DNA of 64,000 nucleotides from Cellulosimicrobium cellulans. Its GTDB lineage: Bacteria; Actinomycetota; Actinomycetes; Actinomycetales; Cellulomonadaceae. The translations under genes were made by a program, and so were the position numbers. Positions 18,692 to 27,586 of the stretch are shown one piece after another; the first letter of the stretch is position 1, and each line of letters begins with the position of its first letter. The stretch spans positions 62,001 through 126,000 of the forward strand of contig NZ_JAFGYF010000008.1 of NCBI RefSeq assembly GCF_016921195.1, read 5' to 3'. The notes below the pieces were generated by a model, which did not search any database, was not told the DNA's origin, and saw nothing but the letters and a program-made list of their open reading frames with translations.

Positions 18692-19609
18692 TCAGGGCCG
18701 GTAGGTGAAGATGCCCTCGTCGAAGGTGTTGTAGGCGGCGTAGTCGAGCAGCTCGTAGAGGCGGGCGCGGGTCTGCATGCCCTCGACCTGCCCGGCCTGG
18801 GTGCCGGTCGCGGCGATCTCGTCGAGCGCGCGCTCGGCGGCGCCCATCGCGACCCGCAGGAGCGTGACGGGGTAGATGATCAGCCGGACTCCCGCGTCGC
18901 CGAGCTGGCGGCGCGTGAAGAGCTCGGACTTGCCGAACTCGGTCATGTTGGCGAGGACCGGCACGTCCACGGCGGACGCGACGGCCTCGAACTCGGACAG
19001 GTCCTTCATGGCCTCGGGGAAGATCGCGTCGGCACCGGCGTCGACGAGCGCCTTGGCGCGGTCGATCGCGGCGCGCAGCCCGCCATCGCCCGGGATCGTG
19101 CCGCGGACGTCGGTGCGCGCCATGATCAGGAAGCCCGGGTCGCGGCGCGCGTCGGCGGCCGCGCGGACCCGCTTGGCCGCCTCGTCGAGCCCGACGACCT
19201 CCTTGCCGTCGAGGTGGCCGCACCGCTTGGGGTTGACCTGGTCCTCGACGTGCGCGCCCGCGACGCCGGCGTCCTCGAGCGCCTGGACCGTGCGCGCGAC
19301 GTTCATGGGCTCGCCGAAGCCGGTGTCGGCGTCGACGAGCGCGGGGAGGTCGGTGACGCGCGCGATCTGCTGCGAGCGCCCCGCGACCTCGGTGAGGGTC
19401 GTGAGGCCGATGTCGGGCAGGCCGAGGTCCGCCGACAGCACGGCCCCGGACACGTACACGCCCTCGAAGCCCTTGTCCTGGATCAGGCGCGCGGACAGCG
19501 GGTTGAACGCGCCCGGGAGCCGCAGTGGCTCCCCCGTCGTCGCCGCGGCGTCGAGCGCCGCGCGGAACGCGCGCCGCTTGTCCGACGGCGTCACCTGGCT
19601 GTACAGCAT
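18692..19609 (-). CDS. prpB: Methylisocitrate lyase
   Basis: A 305-residue PEP-mutase/isocitrate-lyase family enzyme that splits 2-methylisocitrate to pyruvate and succinate. The catalytic Cys motif KRCGH (in VNPKRCGHLDGK) is present, as are the metal-binding DADTGFGEP and VEDQ. The start overlaps the prpD stop by one base (TGATG), so it is translated by coupling. Confidence 0.95.
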   Translation of the reverse strand: MLYSQVTPSDKRRAFRAALDAAATTGEPLRLPGAFNPLSARLIQDKGFEGVYVSGAVLSADLGLPDIGLTTLTEVAGRSQQIARVTDLPALVDADTGFGEPMNVARTVQALEDAGVAGAHVEDQVNPKRCGHLDGKEVVGLDEAAKRVRAAADARRDPGFLIMARTDVRGTIPGDGGLRAAIDRAKALVDAGADAIFPEAMKDLSEFEAVASAVDVPVLANMTEFGKSELFTRRQLGDAGVRLIIYPVTLLRVAMGAAERALDEIAATGTQAGQVEGMQTRARLYELLDYAAYNTFDEGIFTYRP

Positions 19610-21276
19610 CAGCGCGCCTCTCCCTCGGTGGTCGTGGTGCCCGACGGCGCAGGGTCACCGTGTCCGCCAGTCTGCCCCGCCGCGTCGGGCGCCTCGTGCA
19701 TGGTGAAACCCTCGCCCTCGAACTCGGCGGGCGCCGCGCCGTCGTCGTCGCGCCCGAGCTCGAAGAGCCCGGTCGGCGTCGGGACGGAGTCGAGCAGCCC
19801 GGGCCGCTCGACGATCGTCAGCTCGCGCACCTCGGCCGGTGTGAGCGACGGGAGCCGCTGCGCGAGGTCGAGGAAGCGCTCGATCTCCGCGTCCTCGAGG
19901 ACGCCCGCGGCGAGCGTGCGGAACTTCCTCACGTACTGCTCGCGCCCGAACGGGCGCGCGCCGAGCGGGTGCGCGTCGGCGACGGCGATCTCGCGGACGA
20001 GGCGGCCGCCGTCGGCCAGCTCGATCTCGACACGGCCGCCGAACGCTTTCTCGGCCGGGTCGGTCGAGTGGTAGCGGCGCGTCCACTCCGGGTCCTCGGC
20101 GGTCGTGACCTTGGCCCACAGCGCGACCGTGTCGGGGCGGCCCGCGCGCTCGGGGGTGTACGAGTCGACGTGGTGCCAGCCGCCGTCCTGGAGCGCGACC
20201 GCGAAGATGTAGGGGATCGAGTGGTCGAGCGTCTCGCGCGACGCCGTCGGGTCGTACTTCTGCGGGTCGTTCGCGCCGGAGCCGATGACGTAGTGCGTGT
20301 GGTGGCTCGTGTGGATGACGATCGACGTGACGTTCTCGGGGTCGGCGAGCCACGGGTGCTCGTCGTGCAGCGCCCGGGCGAGGTCGATGAGCGCCTGCGA
20401 CTGGTACTCCGCAGAGTGCTCCTTGGTGTACGTGTCGAGGATCGCGGTCTTCGGCTCACCCGGCCCCGGGAGCACGACGTCGTACGCCGCGTCCGGACCG
20501 TCGAGCAGCCACGCGACGACGCCGTCCTCGCCCTCGTAGATCGGCTCGGGCGACGTCTGGCCGCGCATCGCGCGGTCGACGGCCTCGACCGCGACCTTGC
20601 CGGCGAACGCCGGGGCGTGCGCCTTCCATGTGGAGATCTGGCCCTTGCGGGACTGGCGCGTGGCCGTCGTCGTGTGCAGGGCCTGGCCGATCGCCTGGAA
20701 CACCGTCTCGGTGTCGAGGCCGAGCAGCGTCCCGATGCCCGCGGCGGCCGACGGGCCGAGGTGCGCCACGTGGTCGATCTTGTGCTGGTGCAGGCTGATC
20801 GCGCGGACGAGGTCGACCTGGACCTCGTAGCCGGTCGCGATCGCCCGCACGACCGCGGCGCCGTCGGACCCGGCGTGCTGCGCCACGGCGAGGATCGGCG
20901 GGATGTTGTCGCCCGGGTGGGAGTACTCGGCGGCGAGGAACGTGTCGTGGAAGTCGAGCTCGCGCACCGCGACGCCGTTCGCCCACGCCGCCCACTCGGG
21001 GCTCGTGCGGGTCTTCAGGCCGCACCCGAAGACGGTCGCCCCCGGCGAGTACGGGTGCGCGAGCGCCTGGCCGCGCGCCGCGACCGCGGGGCCGCGCGTG
21101 AGGCTGGCCGCGGCGACGGCCGCGTTGTCGATGACGCGGTTGATCACCATGTCGACGACCTCGGGCGTGACCTCGACCGGGTCGGTCGCGAGCTCGGCGA
21201 GCTTCCACGCGAGCTGGTCGGTGCGGTCGAGCGGCTCCGCGCTGGGGTAGACGCGCAGGTGATGGGTGTACGGCAT
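19609..21276 (-). CDS. prpD: 2-methylcitrate dehydratase (MmgE/PrpD family)
   Basis: A 555-residue MmgE/PrpD protein that converts methylcitrate to methylaconitate. Typical segments are [48 protein letters not shown] and [23 protein letters not shown]. It is about 50 residues longer than usual. The excess is an acidic, Gly/Thr-rich C-terminal tail. The ATG at 21276 heads the prpD-prpB-prpC operon, 29 bp after the GntR gene, so the regulator is probably the first cistron. Confidence 0.94.
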   Translation of the reverse strand: MPYTHHLRVYPSAEPLDRTDQLAWKLAELATDPVEVTPEVVDMVINRVIDNAAVAAASLTRGPAVAARGQALAHPYSPGATVFGCGLKTRTSPEWAAWANGVAVRELDFHDTFLAAEYSHPGDNIPPILAVAQHAGSDGAAVVRAIATGYEVQVDLVRAISLHQHKIDHVAHLGPSAAAGIGTLLGLDTETVFQAIGQALHTTTATRQSRKGQISTWKAHAPAFAGKVAVEAVDRAMRGQTSPEPIYEGEDGVVAWLLDGPDAAYDVVLPGPGEPKTAILDTYTKEHSAEYQSQALIDLARALHDEHPWLADPENVTSIVIHTSHHTHYVIGSGANDPQKYDPTASRETLDHSIPYIFAVALQDGGWHHVDSYTPERAGRPDTVALWAKVTTAEDPEWTRRYHSTDPAEKAFGGRVEIELADGGRLVREIAVADAHPLGARPFGREQYVRKFRTLAAGVLEDAEIERFLDLAQRLPSLTPAEVRELTIVERPGLLDSVPTPTGLFELGRDDDGAAPAEFEGEGFTMHEAPDAAGQTGGHGDPAPSGTTTTEGEAR

Positions 21277-21305
21277 CGGTGTCTCCGTCGTGCGGTGGGC
21301 GGTGG

Positions 21306-22034
21306 TCAGGGGAGGTCGGCTTCCGACCCCACGTCGCGCAGGGACTGCTCGGCGAGGGCCGCGCTGCGCTCGATGTGGGCTCGCATCGCGTGCTCGGCCA
21401 CGGCGGGGTCGCGGCTCGCGATCGCGTCCGCGACCGCGCGGTGCTCGTCGACGTGGTCGGTGGTGCCCACGCGGCGGCGCGCGGCGAGCGCGCGGTACCG
21501 GTCGACGTGGCCCCGGATCTGGCGCAGGAGCGCCGACCCCCAGCGGTTGTCGGCGAGTGCCTCGATCTCGCCGTGGAACTGCGCGCCGACGCGCAGCACC
21601 TCGTCCTCGTGGTCGCGCACGGCGTCCATGAGGGTCACGAGCCGGACGAGGCGCGCGACGTCGTCGGGCGTGGAGCGCTCGCACGCGTCCCGGGCGAGCA
21701 GCCCTTCGAGGCGGGCGCGCACGTCGTAGACGCGACGCGCGTCCGCGACATCGAGCGGCGCGACGCGCACTCCCCCGGTCGGCAGCTCGACGACGAGCGC
21801 CTCCGCCTGGAGCATGCGCAGCGCCTCCCGCACCGGGGTCCGGGAGACACCGAGCTCGGCGGACAGCACGGGCTCGGTGAGGCGGGCGTCCGGTGCGAGC
21901 GAGCCGTCGATGATGCGGCCGCGGAGGAGGTCGTAGACCGCGCGAGCGCCGGACTGACGGCGCGCGAGGCCCGCGTCGCCGGGGGCCGTCGTGGCCTGCC
22001 CGACGGCGGCGCGCAGGTCGGGCGTCGTCGTCAC
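21306..22034 (-). CDS. GntR-family (FCD) regulator of the prp operon
   Basis: A 242-residue regulator. The winged helix at residues 25-95 reads [43 protein letters not shown]. It is followed by an FCD effector domain with conserved Asp/His metal ligands ([30 protein letters not shown]). Its position directly before prpDBC suggests control by a methylcitrate-cycle intermediate. This differs from the PrpR types known from enterobacteria. The GTG at 22034 was chosen; a palindromic site lies 29 bp upstream. Confidence 0.88.
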   Translation of the reverse strand: MTTTPDLRAAVGQATTAPGDAGLARRQSGARAVYDLLRGRIIDGSLAPDARLTEPVLSAELGVSRTPVREALRMLQAEALVVELPTGGVRVAPLDVADARRVYDVRARLEGLLARDACERSTPDDVARLVRLVTLMDAVRDHEDEVLRVGAQFHGEIEALADNRWGSALLRQIRGHVDRYRALAARRRVGTTDHVDEHRAVADAIASRDPAVAEHAMRAHIERSAALAEQSLRDVGSEADLP

Positions 22035-22062
22035 CCGGCCATCGTGCCACACACGCTGCGCA

Positions 22063-22074
22063 CTTGTATACAAG
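22063..22074. promoter_or_regulatory. FCD/GntR operator, perfect 12-bp palindrome
   Basis: CTTGTATACAAG is perfectly palindromic and contains the TTGTATACAA core known from VanR/FCD-type GntR operators. It sits 29 bp before the gntR start, inside the intergenic region shared with sigJ. Autoregulation of the gntR-prpDBC operon is the likely role. Confidence 0.8.
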
Positions 22075-22095
22075 CGCACGACGACGCGACCAGAG

Positions 22096-22122
22096 GGTCA
22101 CATCGCGCGGCGCTCCGTCGTC
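22096..22122 (+). promoter_or_regulatory. Candidate ECF41-dependent promoter of sigJ
   Basis: GGTCACA, then 16 bp, then CGTC. This matches the consensus reported for ECF41 sigma factors (TGTCACA, 16-17 bp, CGTC) at six of seven -35 positions. It lies 39 bp before the sigma factor start, as expected for autoregulation. Confidence 0.55.
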
Positions 22123-22160
22123 GGAAGGGCATGGGACACGGCCGTGATAGGACAGGACCG

Positions 22161-23105
22161 ATGAGCACCGACGACGTCGCGCACGCCTTCGAGGCCGAGC
22201 GCCCACGCCTCCTGCGCCTCGCGTACGCGACCACCGGGTCGTGGTCGGACGCCGAGGACTGCGTGCAGGACGCGTGGCTGCGCCTGCGCACCCAGGACCC
22301 CGCGTCGATCCGCAACCTCGCGGCGTGGCTCACGACGACGGTCGGCCGCCTCGCGCTCGACGTGCTCGGCAGCGCGCGCGTGCGGCGGGAGCGCTACGTC
22401 GGGACGTGGCTGCCGGAACCCGTCGTCACGGCGCCCGGCGCGCGGTCCCCGGTCGCGTCGTCCGCCGCGACCGCGCAGGACGCCGTCGATCCCGCCGACC
22501 GTGCCACGCTCGACGAGGAGGTGAGCATGGCGCTCCTCGTCGTGCTGGAACGCCTCTCCCCCGCGCAGCGCGTCGCGTTCGTCCTGCACGACGTCTTCGG
22601 GCTGCCGTTCGAGGAGGTGGGCGACGTCGTCGGGCGCTCTCCCGCGGCGGTGCGCCAGCTCGCGTCGCGCGCCCGCAAGGACGTGGAGGCGGGACGACCG
22701 CGGGGTCGGACGTCGCGCGCCGAGCAGGAGCGCGTCGTCGAGGCGTTCGTCGCGGCGTGCGCGGGCGACGACCTGCCGACGCTGCTGGGCCTGCTCGACC
22801 CCGACGTGACGCTCCGGGGCGACGGCGGCGGCAAGGTCCGCGCGCTGCGCCACCCGGTCCGGGGCGCGCGGACCGTCGGGGAGGTCCTGCTCTCCTACCT
22901 GCGCAACCGACCACGCGGCGCGGGGGCGGTCGACGTCAACGGCAGCCCCGGGCTCGCGCTCGTCGACGGGTCGGGCGTGCTCACGGTCCTCGCGTTCACG
23001 GTCGCCGACGGGCGCGTCGCGGCCCTCGACATCGTGCGGAACCCCGACAAGCTGGGCACGGTGCCGCCCGGGCTGCTCGACGACGCCGGACCCTGGTGGC
23101 CGTGA
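22161..23105 (+). CDS. sigJ: ECF41-type RNA polymerase sigma factor (SigJ-like)
   Basis: A 314-residue sigma factor. Region 2 is at residues 5-75 ([29 protein letters not shown]) and region 4 at about 120-180 ([42 protein letters not shown]). A C-terminal SnoaL/NTF2-like domain carries the ECF41 hallmarks DGGGK and NPDKL (about residues 294-298). In ECF41 proteins this domain tunes sigma activity and replaces a separate anti-sigma factor. The usual ECF41 partner (carboxymuconolactone decarboxylase or oxidoreductase) is absent here. It converges on DUF2625 with a 4-bp gap. Confidence 0.93.
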   Translation: MSTDDVAHAFEAERPRLLRLAYATTGSWSDAEDCVQDAWLRLRTQDPASIRNLAAWLTTTVGRLALDVLGSARVRRERYVGTWLPEPVVTAPGARSPVASSAATAQDAVDPADRATLDEEVSMALLVVLERLSPAQRVAFVLHDVFGLPFEEVGDVVGRSPAAVRQLASRARKDVEAGRPRGRTSRAEQERVVEAFVAACAGDDLPTLLGLLDPDVTLRGDGGGKVRALRHPVRGARTVGEVLLSYLRNRPRGAGAVDVNGSPGLALVDGSGVLTVLAFTVADGRVAALDIVRNPDKLGTVPPGLLDDAGPWWP

Positions 23106-23109
23106 CCTG

Positions 23110-23850
23110 CTACGGGCGGTGGTCCCCGGCCGGCCAGCCCCCGTAGCCGTCGAGGTGCTCGTCGGCGTCGCGCACGTAGTCGTCCACCGGCGTCATGCGC
23201 TCGGCCATCTCGAAGTGCCAGTCGACCAGCTCGCCGAGCGGGACGGGGGTGCGGGACGACCGCGCGACGTCGCGCCCCTCCTCCGACCACAGCGGCGGGA
23301 AGAGGCTCAGACCCTCGTCGAGGCGGACGGTCGCGATCTCGTCGTACCAGCCGGGCCACCGGACGGAGGCGTAGAACTCCGTCGTCCCGCCGCTCACCGC
23401 CCACTCGAGGAACGCCGCCTGACCGAACCCGAGGTCCACCCACGTGAGCGAGTCGGGCGCGAAGTGGTTGACGTTGCCGAGCTGGCCCGGGAGGCCGCCG
23501 CCGTTGATAGCGAACGTGCCGCCGAGCACGTCGTACGCGACGACCAGGACCGACGGCGCCACGCTGTCGGCCCCCGGCTCGCCGAGCCCGTTGACCGTCG
23601 CGAGATCGGGGAGCCCTGCGCCGCCCCCGCCGAGGATCCGCAGCCACCCACCGTCGACGACGACCCCGCCCGTGTGCAGCGCCAGCGCGCCCAGCGTCGA
23701 ACGGACGGTGACCTGGAGCCGGTAGAGGACCTCGAGCGACCACGCGGGTGCCGGCACGACCTCCACGCCGCCGCGCCCGAGCATGCGGGAGAGCGTCGGC
23801 CAGGCGGGGTCGTCGACCGCCGCCAGCTCCGCTGCCGTCCTCACTGTCAT
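23110..23850 (-). CDS. DUF2625 family protein
   Basis: A 246-residue soluble protein with the DUF2625 sequence pattern: TVRSTLGALALHTGGVVVDGGWLRILG, then SVLVVAYDVLGGTFAINGG, then NVNHFAPDSLTWVDLGFGQAAFLEWA, RWPGW, and SLFPPLWSEEG. The function of the family is unknown. A CATGAT box lies 6 nt before the ATG, consistent with a leaderless mRNA. Confidence 0.85.
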   Translation of the reverse strand: MTVRTAAELAAVDDPAWPTLSRMLGRGGVEVVPAPAWSLEVLYRLQVTVRSTLGALALHTGGVVVDGGWLRILGGGGAGLPDLATVNGLGEPGADSVAPSVLVVAYDVLGGTFAINGGGLPGQLGNVNHFAPDSLTWVDLGFGQAAFLEWAVSGGTTEFYASVRWPGWYDEIATVRLDEGLSLFPPLWSEEGRDVARSSRTPVPLGELVDWHFEMAERMTPVDDYVRDADEHLDGYGGWPAGDHRP

Positions 23851-24076
23851 GGCCGGATCATGCCAGATGTTGCCGGCCTCCAGGAGTCCTGGTATGGAGC
23901 GGCGCCCGGCAGGTCCGTCGATGGGCTGAAAGACCGGTTCGGAAGGGCTCCTGCGACACGACGGCCACCGAATCATCCTGGCCGCCACCCAGTGGGTGTG
24001 AAGAGTCGGCGGCGAGCCCGCGCAGACCGCGTCGGTGCGGCCACGTCGGGGCGTCCGCGTGGGTAGCGTCTCGGCC

Positions 24077-25555
24077 GTGGACGACGAGCGCACCGCATCG
24101 ACGGCGGACGGCACCGACGAACCTCGACCCGCGAGCGCACGCCGGGTCCCGCGGGGCACGGTCGCCGTCGTCGCGTCGGTCGTCGGCGTGAGCCTCGCGG
24201 TCGTCGCCGCGCTCCTCGCCCCCGCGGTCCTCGACGTCGCCGTGGCCGACAGCCCAGCCGCGTTCCCGTCGTCACCGTCGGACGGGTCGACGGCGACGTC
24301 GCCCGGGCCCGGGGATCCGGAGCAGGGGGCGGAGGACATGATCGCGCTCCTGCTCGCCCTGCCGGGCGTCGAGGACGTGCAGACGAACGGCCGGGTGGGC
24401 ACGTCGGCCGAGATCACGCTCGTGACCCCGCTCCCGGACCCCGAGGTCGCGCAGCGCACCGCCATGGACGCGAGCGCGATCGTCGCGGCCGTGCCCGGCG
24501 GCGGCACGTGGTCGCTCCGGGTCGAGGGCACGGGCGCCGGCGGCGGGACGCTCGCCGTCGAGCACGGCCCGGGAGCGGCCACCGTCCCCGGCGTCGACCC
24601 GGCCACCGGGGAGCCGCGCCCGGACCTCCTCGGGGCCGACGCCGTCGCCGACGCCGTGCGCCTCGTCGCCCACGACCCCGTGCGGCGCGTGTTCCTGGCC
24701 CCGGGCGCCGCCTCGGTCGACGTCCGCTCGGCCGACGACCTCGTGCCCGTCGCCGCGCTGGTACGGGCCGAGGGCCGCGGCCTGACGAGCCTCGGGGTGG
24801 ACGGCTCGGGCGTCGGTACCTACGACGGCGACGGGCTGACCGTCCCCGACGACGCCCTGCTCACGCTCCTGGCCGACGTCGCCGCGGAACCCGGCGTGAC
24901 GCAGGTCGTGCACGACGCCGTCCGCGACACCTTCCCGCAGGACCCCCTGCTCACGGTGATCACCTCGGGCGACGCGGCTGCGGTCGCGCGCGTGCTCGAC
25001 GGCGCGGCGTACCCCGGCCCCGCGCTCCCCTACCAGGTCCACGGCTCGACGGACGGCGGCGCCTCCGCGACCCGCTCCGGGTTCGTCGCGGGGGTCGCCC
25101 CGACGGACGCGGCTCGCCCCGCGGGCGCGTGCGCGCCCACCGACCTCTCCCTCGGTGCCCTGGGGTTCGACGCCGCGGCGGGGCGCCGGTTCCTCACCGT
25201 CACGGCCCGCAACGACGGCACCGCGGAGTGCGTCCTCGCGGGTGCACCCGCGGTCCGCTTCGTCGCCGACGACGGCTCGGAGACGGACGTGCTCCTCGAG
25301 CCGGACGACGACGGCCTCGCGCCGCTCACGCTCGCGCCGGGCGCCACCGCCTGGGCAGCGCTCTCGTGGCGCGGCGGGTCGACGGCCGACGACCCGCCGC
25401 TCGTCACGACGCTGCTCGTTGCCCCGCACCCGGGCGACCCCGAGTCCGTCGTCGGGCTCGCGGGGATCCCCGGCGTCGGGGACGGGCTCGACCTGCTCGG
25501 CGGCGGGACCGCGACGATCGGGTCGTGGGCGCCCGCGCGGGAGCTCGCGAGCTGA
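24077..25555 (+). CDS. Membrane-anchored extracytoplasmic protein with DUF4232-like C-terminal domain
   Basis: A 492-residue protein. A short cytoplasmic N-terminus precedes a transmembrane helix (about residues 30-55), followed by a large Ala/Gly/Asp-rich exported part. The last 150 residues resemble DUF4232: an N-terminal Cys (AGACAPTDLSL), a second Cys (GTAECVLAGAPAVRF), and a repeated beta pattern. The middle part (residues 85-330) looks like two or more alpha/beta repeats containing LPGVEDVQT and EPGVTQVVHD segments; I do not recognise it. The GTG at 24077 has TAGCGT 7 nt upstream. It is probably monocistronic. Confidence 0.75.
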   Translation: MDDERTASTADGTDEPRPASARRVPRGTVAVVASVVGVSLAVVAALLAPAVLDVAVADSPAAFPSSPSDGSTATSPGPGDPEQGAEDMIALLLALPGVEDVQTNGRVGTSAEITLVTPLPDPEVAQRTAMDASAIVAAVPGGGTWSLRVEGTGAGGGTLAVEHGPGAATVPGVDPATGEPRPDLLGADAVADAVRLVAHDPVRRVFLAPGAASVDVRSADDLVPVAALVRAEGRGLTSLGVDGSGVGTYDGDGLTVPDDALLTLLADVAAEPGVTQVVHDAVRDTFPQDPLLTVITSGDAAAVARVLDGAAYPGPALPYQVHGSTDGGASATRSGFVAGVAPTDAARPAGACAPTDLSLGALGFDAAAGRRFLTVTARNDGTAECVLAGAPAVRFVADDGSETDVLLEPDDDGLAPLTLAPGATAWAALSWRGGSTADDPPLVTTLLVAPHPGDPESVVGLAGIPGVGDGLDLLGGGTATIGSWAPARELAS

Positions 25556-25609
25556 CGCCTGTCACCGGGACGTCGCGATGAACACGTCGGCCGGGTCCCC
25601 CGGCACCGG

Positions 25610-26770
25610 TCAGAGCGTGCGCCGGGCGCGGACCGCCGCCGCGAGCTCCTGCAGGAGGTCGGCCGTCGTGTCCCAGTCGATGCACGCGTCGGTGACCGAC
25701 TGCCCGTACACGAGGCCGCTCGGCGCGGGCTTCTGGGCGCCGGCCACGAGGAAGCTCTCCATCATGAGGCCCGTGATGCCCTGCTCGCCCTCGGCCAGGC
25801 GTGCGGAGACCTCGCGCACGACCTCCGCCTGGCGCACGTGGCTCTTGCCCGAGTTGCCGTGCGAGGCGTCCACGACCAGCCCGTGCGCGGTGACCCCGCC
25901 CCGGCCCGAGGCGCGCGCGACCGCGAGCGCCGCGGCGACGTCGTCGGCCCCGTAGTTGGGGCCCGAGCGTCCGCCGCGCAGGATGACGTGGCAGTCGGGG
26001 TTGCCCGCCGTCTCGACCGCCGCGGCGCGCCCGAGCGAGTCCATGCCGAAGAACGTGTGCTCGCTCGCCGCGGTGATGCAGCCGTCGACCGCGATCTGCA
26101 CGTCGCCGTCCGTCGCGTTCTTGAACCCGACGGGCATCGACAGCCCGGACGCGAGCTGGCGGTGCACCTGCGACTCGGCGTTGCGCGCGCCGATCGCGCC
26201 CCACGAGACCGCGTCGGCGATGTACTGCGGGCTCGTCGGCTCGAGGAACTCGCACGCGGCCGGGACGCCGGCGTCGAGCACGCCGAGCAGCACCTCGCGC
26301 GCGAGGCGCAGGCCGTGGTGCACGTCGTGCGACCCGTCGAGGTGCGGGTCGTTGATGAGGCCCTTCCAGCCCACCGTGGTGCGCGGCTTCTCGAAGTACA
26401 CGCGCATGACGATCATGAGGTCGTCCGCCAGCTCGTGCGCGACGGCGGCGAGGCGGCCCGCGTACTCGAGCGCGGCCTCGGGGTCGTGCACCGAGCACGG
26501 GCCGACGATGACGAGGAGACGGTCGTCGTCGCCCGCGAGGACGTCGCGGACCTCGCGGCGCGACGTCGTCACGAGGTCGCTGCGCGTCGCGCCGAGCGGC
26601 AGGTCGGCGAGCATCGTGCGCGGGGCGGGGAGCGCGTCGAGCGCGCGGACCCGCAGGTCGCTCGTGCGGGCCTGGAGCTCGGGGCTGTCCACGGGGTCGA
26701 CGGTACTCGTCACGCGGTCGGTCGACGCGTCGGACGCCGCGGCTTCGGTCGGGGTGGTCGTGCTGGTCAC
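25610..26770 (-). CDS. aroF: 3-deoxy-7-phosphoheptulonate (DAHP) synthase, class I
   Basis: A 386-residue AroFGH-type enzyme, the first step of the shikimate pathway (PEP + erythrose-4-phosphate). Conserved features are VIVGPCSVHDPEAALEYA, MRVYFEKPRTTVGWKGLINDPHLDGS, GARNAESQVHRQLASG, PVGFKNATDG, the metal-binding His and Cys segments, HILRGGRSGPNYG-like strand and DASHGNSGK. The N-terminal 50 residues are a Thr/Ser/Asp-rich extension. The GTG at 26770 has a GGAG SD. About 240 nt of leader upstream contains an aromatic leader peptide and a terminator hairpin, so control by attenuation is likely. Confidence 0.95.
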   Translation of the reverse strand: MTSTTTPTEAAASDASTDRVTSTVDPVDSPELQARTSDLRVRALDALPAPRTMLADLPLGATRSDLVTTSRREVRDVLAGDDDRLLVIVGPCSVHDPEAALEYAGRLAAVAHELADDLMIVMRVYFEKPRTTVGWKGLINDPHLDGSHDVHHGLRLAREVLLGVLDAGVPAACEFLEPTSPQYIADAVSWGAIGARNAESQVHRQLASGLSMPVGFKNATDGDVQIAVDGCITAASEHTFFGMDSLGRAAAVETAGNPDCHVILRGGRSGPNYGADDVAAALAVARASGRGGVTAHGLVVDASHGNSGKSHVRQAEVVREVSARLAEGEQGITGLMMESFLVAGAQKPAPSGLVYGQSVTDACIDWDTTADLLQELAAAVRARRTL

Positions 26771-26884
26771 GGGAGGCTCCTGGTCTGTGCGGCGGGGGTT
26801 CTGGGACCGCCGTGAGTCGGGGTGCCCAGCGGCGCTCCACCGGCCTGCTGCCGCCCGTGGTCCCGGAGCGGCCCGTCTCACGAC

Positions 26885-26916
26885 GAAAGGCCCGGACGCG
26901 GTCCGCGTCCAAGGCC
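26885..26916 (-). terminator. Attenuator-type terminator in the aroF leader
   Basis: On the reverse strand a hairpin with a perfect 7-bp core (GGACGCG/CGCGTCC, loop GAC) is extended by GGCC/GGCC after a 2-nt bulge on each side, then TTTCGTCG. It lies between the leader peptide stop (26946) and the aroF start. An additional 12-bp inverted repeat with one mismatch (26968-26979 with 26924-26935) spans the end of the leader peptide and could form the competing structure. Confidence 0.8.
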
Positions 26917-26945
26917 CTGTGCTGGCTCCGGGTGGTGATCTGTGG

Positions 26946-27011
26946 TCAGGCGAACGCCCGCACGGCCCCACCGGGAGCCTGCGTAAAGCGCCAATACCAC
27001 TGAGAAGTCAC
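26946..27011 (-). CDS. Aromatic-amino-acid leader peptide of aroF
   Basis: A 21-codon ORF starting at GTG 27011 and ending at TGA 26946. Codons 5-9 read Trp-Tyr-Trp-Arg-Phe, and another Phe occurs at codon 20, so three of the first nine residues are W/Y and all three aromatic amino acids are sensed. A TACGGT box lies 6 nt before the GTG, i.e. the transcript probably begins at the leader start. Stalling at these codons would free the downstream sequence from the terminator and allow aroF expression. It is too short for standard gene callers. Confidence 0.85.
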   Translation of the reverse strand: MTSQWYWRFTQAPGGAVRAFA

Positions 27012-27088
27012 GAGGCGACCGTAGCACAGGGGCTCCGCGCGCCGGACGGAGCGTCTCACGTGCCGGTCGGACGGCCTAGGCTCGGGGC

Positions 27089-27586
27089 ATGCCGATCCCC
27101 GAGTTCGTCGCCGCGCTCCGCTCCCGCGTCGGGACCGACCTGCTGTGGATGCCGGGGGTGTCGGCGGTCGTGGTGGACGACGACGGCCGCCTCCTGCTCG
27201 GGCAGCGCGCCGACACCGGGCAGTGGGCCGTGATCAGCGGGATCCTCGAGCGCGGCGAGGACCCGGCGGTCGGGCTCGTGCGCGAGGTGCGCGAGGAGAC
27301 GGGGGTCGAGGTCGCCGTGGACACGCTCGTCGCGGTGACGGTCACCGAGCCGATGCAGTACCCCAACGGCGACCGCTCGCAGTACCTCGACCTCGCGTTC
27401 CTGTGCCGGCCCGTGTCCCCCGCTGCTGCGGCGGCAGCGCACGTCGCCGACGACGAGTCGCTCGCGGTCGCGTGGTTCGACCCGGACGACCTGCCCGACG
27501 ACCTCGCGCCCTCCACCGTCGAGCGCCTCGGTCACGCGCTGGGCCGGCTCGCCGACCCCTCAGCCGGCCCCTTCTTCGTCCGCTGA
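27089..27586 (+). CDS. Nudix hydrolase
   Basis: A 165-residue Nudix-fold pyrophosphohydrolase. The Nudix box is complete: G-x5-E-x7-REVREETGV in ISGILERGEDPAVGLVREV. The substrate is a nucleoside-diphosphate derivative that I cannot specify. TAGGCT lies 6 nt before the ATG. The last 27 bp overlap the 3' end of the convergent rsbP gene. Confidence 0.92.
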   Translation: MPIPEFVAALRSRVGTDLLWMPGVSAVVVDDDGRLLLGQRADTGQWAVISGILERGEDPAVGLVREVREETGVEVAVDTLVAVTVTEPMQYPNGDRSQYLDLAFLCRPVSPAAAAAAHVADDESLAVAWFDPDDLPDDLAPSTVERLGHALGRLADPSAGPFFVR

